A DNA stretch of 64,000 bases, taken from the NCBI GenBank assembly GCA_029204225.1, contig MU831992.1:28938-92937 (forward strand). The letters are read 5' to 3'. Shown one piece after another: positions 57,113 through 64,000 of the stretch; position 1 is the stretch's first letter, and each line of letters opens with the position of its first letter. Source of the stretch: Diphasiastrum complanatum (lineage: Eukaryota > Streptophyta > Lycopodiopsida > Lycopodiales > Lycopodiaceae). The notes beneath the pieces are model-generated. The model did no database searches. It was not told the origin of the DNA and saw only the letters and a program-made list of their open reading frames with translations. A program made the position numbers and the translations under genes.

Positions 57113-58111
57113 TGTGGAGACTTATGATTTCACATTATCCGAGTTATGTCATATATTTTAAAAAATTTCAATTTCCATATACATAAAATGTGCTATATTG
57201 TCTAAATACATGTAAAGGCCTATTTTTCACTTTGTAAATTCATATTATAAGTAGAAGTTGCGACATTCTAAAGAGATGCAATAGAAGTTTAGAACTGACA
57301 TTTAACAGTTCATAAACGACATTGAGGCCGATGATCGTTTCCTATAAGGTCGACACTTCGTGCCATTGTACACACACATTTCTATGCAGAGTTGAGTATC
57401 AATAGAGATAAGAGCGAGTTCCTATAGCTTGAGCATTCTTTTCCTTTTGCTATCTTTCACAGAATTACTTCTTATCATATGTGCGAACACACTCTGTATG
57501 ATCTTTGGATGATTGTGATACTGTTCTGTTTGCGTCACACACATTTCTTATATTATACTGAATTTCAGTTACTCTAACATGGATTTTCAGGCGACACCAG
57601 CAAGTAACAATTTTGACTAATGTGTCGAAGCTGTTAAGCATCATTCCTTAGCAGATCTTCTTTCATTTCTGAATGAGCTATGTGTTGAGATAACGGGATT
57701 GTTTGAGACTCTGTTTTGCTTGTTTTCTACGATAAAGACTAATTCTTTGTGTTTGATTAAGAAGAATCTTTAGCTAATGTGATCCTGCTTACTGGATCTA
57801 ATTGCTAGTTGCTGTCAGTTCTGACTGTTTCCTTGATGCTTGAAGAGCCTGAAAGATAAAATAATCCTTACATTTGACAAAAACATTTCATCATTGGTGT
57901 TCCTGGATGCCAATTAACCCAAATATCTTTGGATAACCAGTTATGTCGCTGTAGTATTCGTTGTGAGTTTTATACATACCAGTCCGTTACCATCATATAT
58001 ACATTTACCATGCAAAAGTTGAGATTATTATCTCTCTTGGGGAACGATCAAACCTTTTATACTACATAATTCATCATTTTTGTGGAAATCTATAACGACT
58101 AGGCCACCACA
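57113..58111 (+). repeat. 5' LTR of a Ty3 element
   Basis: Runs from TGTGGAGACTTATG to GGCCACCACA, 999 bp with short inverted ends TGTGG/CCACA, followed 5 bp later by a Ty3 primer site. The end matches the fragment at 48568 (minus). No 3' LTR partner is in the window. Confidence 0.8.
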
Positions 58112-58116
58112 TAGTT

Positions 58117-58134
58117 TGGCGTCGTTGCCGGGGA
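58117..58134 (+). other. Ty3 primer binding site (tRNA-Asp type)
   Basis: TGGCGTCGTTGCCGGGGA, one change from the usual tRNA-Asp complement used by Athila/Tat-type elements. Confidence 0.85.
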
Positions 58135-58199
58135 GATGAATTTCACCTTTTGCAATATTTTTGAGTGTATTACATCTACAAATTTTTCTCATGTAATGC

Positions 58200-60050
58200 A
58201 TGCCAAGAACGTACTCTCAAACAACTATTGAACAGAAGCGTTTAGAGCGTGCAAAGCGTTTAGAAGCATATAGGAAGTCTAGAGATTTGTATTTGCAGAA
58301 TTTGCAAAATTCACCAGTTAGAGCAAGATTAACACCTGAAGCATTTAATGATCTTCTACATGCTACTACAACATTTGTAGGTTCATTTGAGGAAAGATCC
58401 GTTGAAACACCAAGTTCTACAAATTCAACTGAATCAGATTTGTCTGATTCTACTTTCGAACCAAGTTTAGAATCTTTGTCTGAGCGAAGTTTAGATTTAG
58501 ATCCTCCAAGTTCATCTAGTTCACCACCATCTATTAATATGGCTAATCCAGCGCCACCCACATCTACAAACATCAGATACGATTTTTTTAAGGGATCATC
58601 TTCTGAAGATGCGGATAGTTATTTGTCGCAATTTGAATCCATTATCATAGCAAATAAAGAGCATACGGATGAGGATAAAGTTAGAATTTTGCCAGGTCTT
58701 CTGCGAAAGTAGGCTAGGATTTGGTACAGTCAATTAGTACCGAAAACAGTTAATACTTGGAACGCTTTAAAAGCAGCATTCCTTAAACAGTTTAGAGAGA
58801 TATATTCCACTAGATTGTTGGCTCGGCTTAACTCTGTTGAGAAAAAACCAAAGGAATCACTTAGGAAATATACTCGTAGGGTTAAAAATTCAATAGGAAA
58901 GTTAGGAGCCCAGTATCCAGTTCCTATGCAAAATGAATGGTTCTTGGGTGGTTTGCCTAAGAAAATGGATCGATATTGTCGACAGAGTTTCATGACTTTT
59001 TTGGAAGATGTCATTGTCTCTGTTGAGAATTACGAAACTTCTCAAATTTCTTGCAGACAGGGAAATGAAAGAAAAAGTAGTAAAAAACACAAATTTAAAC
59101 GAACAGAAGAATCTGAAACATCTACTTAGTCTGAATTAGAATCTGATTCAGTGGATGGCGAAGAATCCTCTGAGTATTCATCTTATTCTTCTTCATCAGA
59201 AGAAGAATCTTCTTATAGAAAATCCAAAAATAGGAATTCAGATAGAAAGAAAAGAATGGAGAAATCCGAAAAGATGGATCCATTAAGGAAAAGTGTTGAG
59301 CTGTTAACAAGAGAAATGAGTGACTTGAAAGTCCAGATATCTGATGTTAAAGCCAAGCGAAAGAAAGCGAAGCCTAACGCCAATGTTTGGTGTACCGCTT
59401 GTGGGAAGGAAGGTCATTCTAAGACCAATTGTCCCAGTTTACAGACTAATTATATAGAAGAGGAACTATTCCTCTATCTGATTACTAATCATGAGGAGGT
59501 GGCTTATACCGCAACTCCTACTAACCAAAACACTATGATACCGAAACAACGTACTGGTCAATAGTACACTATTTTGCAAAGGGGCGGAACACGAGATTCC
59601 ACTTCACCGACCAGAGTAAGGGGTTCGTGCTACAATTGCGGAGCCCCGGGTCACTATTCGCCTGATTGTCCTGAACCCAGGAGATCAGCATGATATGTGC
59701 CGCTCTGTGCCAACTGTAAAGGCGAAGGGCATATCACAGTTGAATGTCCTCAGCCACAACAACCACGATCTAAACCAAGGTTTGTAAACTCACCTATGGA
59801 AGACGACCCTCGGCCATCTAAGACTAATATTGACATGATAGTTCAGAGGATAGAAGTAGAGTCTGAATTATTAGATCGAGATCATCAATGGACAGATTTA
59901 GAGGAAAAGATAAATAAAGTAACTACAAGAAGTAGTAAAGATTTTTTAACACTTAAAGGTAAGAAGAAAACTAAGGCGAAAATTGCAAAAACTGCAAAAA
60001 AAATGCGACAAAAAAGCGAAGTTCGCAGAACAGTTAGTAAAAATTCCTAG
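58200..60050 (+). pseudogene. Ty3 Gag with four in-frame stops and no frameshift
   Basis: One continuous frame of 617 codons from MPRTYSQTTIEQKR. It has a basic N-terminus, a Ser-rich acidic linker, a Gag core (RYDFFKGSSSEDADSYLSQF, IWYSQLVPKTVNTWNAL, ESLRKYTRRVKNSIGKLG, WFLGGLPKKMDRYCR), another Ser/Glu-rich stretch and three CCHC knuckles (CTACGKEGHSKTNC, CYNCGAPGHYSPDC, CANCKGEGHITVEC). Stops occur at 58710-58712, 59127-59129, 59562-59564 and 59691-59693: three TAG and one TGA, each one C-to-T change from CAG or CGA. Protease and later domains are not recognised after 60050. Confidence 0.85.
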
Positions 60051-61414
60051 TAATAAATAATTAAGTCTTGATAAGTCTAATGGAAAACATTATGATGTTG
60101 ATATTAGTTCAGAATCTAAGAAGCTTTTAGACGAAGAAACTAGACAAGTTAAGAAAGTGAATTTTTAGATCCAGTTATAAGTAGCGAGATACCTAGAGAT
60201 CTACCCGACAGAACTTCGGCATGCATACATAGAATACCAAATTGCAAACCAAGCCTGGAAAACTGATTACTTTTTACTAATTTATAGAATTGCTTAAAAG
60301 CAATCTGTCCAAAGGCAATGGCAAGAGCTGGACTTGTGCGAGTCCCAGGCATGCATGCGAATTCTATCCAGAGAGGTTCATTTGTGATCACAACAAAGAC
60401 CCATAATTTCAAGCACTTGAAACATAGTAAAATCCTCTAAGATCAACATCATATGGTTCCACTCAGAAAAATCCAAGCTCTTGCAGATACACTTTGCACC
60501 TAGAATTGTACATATCCATCTTCCATCGTCGACAATCCTATCATGATGAATATGTTTTGATAGCCTTAGGCACCTCTAGTAGGGAATGCCTTAGAAGTGT
60601 CCTAGTAGGAAACCATAGATCCGTCACGATAAGTTTGCCAAATCTGTCGATATCAACATCCATCACTTATCACCTAAGTGCATAGAATCTCGACATAGAG
60701 AGCGCTTGTTTTGTAACAAGTTTGTCTGAGACAACTGCTTTTCTCGTAAGGAGTTCAATGGTATGTTAAGAGCGTTCATATGGCAAGGAGCAAATGGCCT
60801 GTCATAATCTCAAGCTAACAAACATTCAGTTTTATTAGTGAAAGCTTTGTATGCTGAGTTACTACTGACCGATGGGGATCATTCCATTGCCTTCAAATCT
60901 CGAGACCGTCGATGAAGAGGCATGTCTAGGTACTGCCACTCTCAAGTGGTAATATGAGAACAAGAGACTCTATTGAGGCAAATAACAATGGCGTGTCAAC
61001 AATGCCCAACATGTCAAACCAGGATCAGATTTCATTGGAATAACTCGAAAATATTATGAGACTCTATGTTATCACCAATGGTAAGATACAAAGCAAAAAA
61101 ATAGCTATTTTTGCATATTTCATCATGGTAAGTATTCGCATAGATTTCCAGTGAAAACTTTAACACGTGCGAATACTCTACTTACATATCTTGACCAAGA
61201 AATCGAAAAAGGCCCCCTTAAAATGATCAAAATTGGCCTGTGCGAATAGGTTGGACGTACTTTTGCCCTAAGGACCAGAGGCTCTAGAAATATCAGGAAA
61301 GTCCAAAGAAGGTGAGAGAAACATAGCAACCTCCTCCAAATTATCTAACAATACAAATTCTTGATCTTTCCTCAAATAGTACTCGCACGGTACTCGTTTT
61401 GGCTGCTAGAGCAC
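60051..61414. other. No gene recognised
   Basis: Sequence just after 60051 may be the decayed continuation of the Ty3 element (an SSESKKLLDEETR-like frame near 60110). The remainder has short, unsupported frames only. Confidence 0.45.
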
Positions 61415-61959
61415 CATGAGTGGAAAGTCAGATCAGCCTCCTCCCAAAGTGGAAAGGAGAATTCCACGGATTGATGCACCAAATATGATGGAGAAACCAA
61501 CCCCGTACGATTTCTTCAAGACTTCGAAAACACTTGTATGTTCTACGTCGATACTTCTGAAGCTGAAAAGCTCAGACTATTCCCCATGATCCTACTTGGC
61601 GACGCAAATGAATGGTATGTGAATATTGAACAGTCAGACACAACCATGTGGATTGCACTCACGGGCGACCTCAGCTCCTCATCAACCTGGGCCAACCAAG
61701 GCCAATAGGCCCAGTTTTTCATCAACCTCGATCCTCTGGTTCTATGAACCATCCTACACCACTTTTACATTCTCAACCAGAGTCTTCTTATCGACGACCG
61801 ATCGCTCCCCATCCAACACAACAGTCTTTTATAGAGAGTCAACATATTGCTACATCGTCTATTACACAAGTTGATTCCGACTACGTAGATCCAACGATGT
61901 ACTATATAGAAGATACCAATGTGCTTGCTCATCAAGTTGATCCATTTGCACCTTACTAA
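61415..61959 (+). pseudogene. Second Ty3 Gag fragment
   Basis: Starts MSGKSDQPPPKVERRIPR. After a frame change near 61510 it shows FLQDFENTCMFYVDTSEAEKL followed by an RLFPMILLGDANEWYV block, the typical retrotransposon Gag core. A Pro/Ser/Thr-rich tail follows in another frame and ends ...LAHQVDPFAPY. It differs from the Gag at 58200 and so comes from another element. No LTR is recognised. Confidence 0.65.
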
Positions 61960-63600
61960 AATCAGTAGTATTAGATGTGTCTAGGCTCGTCTAGTCTTAC
62001 TGATTCTTTTGTCATCCACGGATACATAGTTGCTTCTGATCCAAATACTATTACATCCTATCTAGCAATCACGTAAGGTCTATCTCAAACATCATTCATA
62101 AATAAGACCGAGAATGTACCACCTCAGATCTGTGTCTTCATTGCGTCTCTATGACCAAGCAATTGATATCATACCCTGGAGCCAAGTTTTGAAGTACCGC
62201 TTGATGAATCATGAGTTTTGTGTCTAAATGATAACCCGTATGTTTTATCTGAGTGAAAGTAATCTATGACATAATTGTCTTATTACACGCTACATAAATG
62301 TTATATGTTATCACTTGTTTTTCTTTTGTAACACTATAGCTATGGCCTTGTGCCAAGTTCGATACTGGATTACAAGAGTTTGGTCTAAGAGTGTCATGCA
62401 AATCCTTCTATAGAGTTATCTACTACAATTTTTCATTTTTTCTCTTATTTCAAGTTTTGTCCTATCAACTATGTCGTTTGTTGCTACCTGTTTGTTTGTT
62501 CTATTGTCATATGGTTTGGTGTGTTTTCTTTTGCAGCAACACTATAGGTGATATTTCATCAGCAATTTTATTCTACCTCTACAATTGCAGCATCACACGA
62601 ATTTTCATTGGGATATATCTCTACATCTTTACCAATGATTTCAACAACTTTCAATATGAACAAAAAAGAGCAATCAAGGACTTCAACAACAAATGCTCGG
62701 TTTGGCAACAAAACAAGCATCTTATCATACTGTAACCATGATCTAGCAAAAGATCCATCTTCCCAACAAGATGGAATATCCGCAACAACACCAACACCGC
62801 CATTCACAATAAGTAGTTGGCTTTACGTAAGCACTACAATATCCACGCTTTTTCAATTGCCTCACCATGGCCATCAAATCATCAATAAAGTGGCAGCTTG
62901 TACCAGTGAAGGGCTCTCAAGTCACATCAAAGGCAAAATCTATGTGCAAACCAACGCAGACGACAAGTGTTCCTACCAACGCCAACAACGATGCTTCATT
63001 GGACGAACGTACATTGAGCAGTGGTCATAATGTGTCTCAAGACCATACTACCGTTGTTGTACATCATCCATTCGATCATCTGCGGGGGCCGCAATAAGCA
63101 CAAGTCATCACTGAGTGAAATCTCGTAGGCCTACGTAAACATTAGAACTCTCAAGTCAATCAGAGATTGAAGTTATGAGCGCACAACCTCAATGACAAAG
63201 CTATTTTCAAAGGCGAGCAATGATGATTCCGTGGAGAGTTGTACAAAGAGCATTGGTTATATTATGGAGAGATATGGAAAACCACACAATACTTATCTCA
63301 TTCCTTTTTTCCATCCATTCATTCCATCATATTCCACCATATAGTCAATCTTGAAACTTCATCTCACTTCTCCCATCCTTGTTTCAAGACCTCATTTCCA
63401 CCCAATGGATCGATCTGAACTTGCTTTGGGTTATGAATTGAAATACTTTGTAAAGCAAACAACTCTACAACATTTGCAGCAGACCACTGATGTTGTTTAA
63501 AAGCTCCAAAGGAATAAAGCAAGAATGATAGAGGCTCTCACCGATAAAATGCCAGTCGTGTCGCCACAAAAGATATCAGCTTCTTGATAACTCCAAAGCA
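61960..63600. other. No gene recognised
   Basis: Only short overlapping frames, including 62548-63030, none with a recognisable domain. Confidence 0.45.
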
Positions 63601-63625
63601 CTGATGGAGAGTCGAATCGTGATAT

Positions 63626-63666
63626 GCTCGGATACCACTGAAGAAACGTGATACGCTCTGATACCA
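63626..63666 (-). other. Two tandem primer-binding-site-like sequences
   Basis: The minus strand reads TGGTATCAGAGC (63666-63655) then, 29 nt on, TGGTATCCGAGC (63637-63626). It is the inverted equivalent of the first two sites at 54073 and 54102. Confidence 0.8.
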
Positions 63667-63669
63667 CTA

Positions 63670-64000
63670 ATGGGAAGAAAAATAATTCACGAAACAGTCG
63701 CGATCACGAAACTTTCGCGAAGGCGAATCAATCACGATTCTCCTACAAGACTCGGATGGAGTTCAGATGCGATTACTGGGCACTGCCAGTTCAATCACTC
63801 TTACAGTCCTCCAGAGTGTAGTCAGATACTACTTTTACACAATTAATACAGCATTCAACATGTTTCAACCAATGTGTGGAATTCAAAATGAACAAAAAAT
63901 TCAGACATGAACGTATCAGCATAAGCATTCAACATTTGAGATCATGCACACAAGAAAGTAATCTATATTGATTCTCTCTAAATTTTTCAAGGCACTGCAT
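63670..64000 (-). repeat. copia LTR, inverted partner of 53732-54070
   Basis: Reads on the minus strand, similar along its whole length to 53732-54070, and continues past the window edge. Little of its own internal region is recognisable to its left. Confidence 0.8.

Overview
This is nuclear DNA of a land plant. It is almost entirely transposable elements of different ages, nested in one another, plus one convincing host gene. That gene encodes a PLS-class, DYW-ending pentatricopeptide-repeat (PPR) RNA-editing factor with near-identical tandem PPR blocks. Together with the dense Ty1/copia and Ty3 load this suggests a fern or another seed-free vascular plant. The lineage is an inference and no database was searched.

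Layout. 1-8655: a decayed Ty3-type element on the minus strand (gag, zinc knuckles, protease lead-in, integrase tail, RNase H), split by a young 5.7 kb copia-type element at 1464-7173 with apparently identical 865-bp LTRs and a GATC target duplication. 8656-11043: gene-poor, with microsatellites. 11044-14835: the PPR gene on the minus strand, four exons, whose N-terminal exons encode a motif like the PDF motif of OSB (organellar single-stranded DNA-binding) proteins. 15100-15845: a non-LTR retrotransposon fragment. 16495-34376: stacked copia remnants, an 888-bp solo LTR (25966-26853) carrying long CT tracts, a non-autonomous Ty3-like coding fragment, and a frameshifted copia element (28922-33694) with mismatched LTRs. 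Just beyond it, 34376-34615 encodes the start of a histone H3/CENH3-like protein cut exactly at the LTR. 35721-37567: LTR, primer site and leader of another copia. 37568-42584: a complete, apparently intact copia element with a 1317-aa Gag-Pol ORF. 42990-45480: a copia derivative split into two opposed halves. 45481-57112: several copies of an unrecognised coiled-coil-encoding, LTR-bounded family, pieces of Ty3 elements, and a copia element with three successive primer-binding-site-like sequences. 57113-60050: LTR, primer site and gag of a Ty3 element whose gag frame is broken only by four stop codons of C-to-T type. 61415-61959: another Ty3 gag. The right edge holds an LTR inverted relative to the one at 53732-54070.

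How the parts relate. The intact copia element (37568-42584) has all catalytic motifs. The 1464-7173 element lacks recognisable protease, integrase and reverse transcriptase yet looks recently inserted, so it was probably mobilised in trans. Several LTR families share the palindrome TCACACGTGTGA, which suggests common transcriptional control. The PPR protein would act in mitochondria or plastids and is unrelated to the elements around it.
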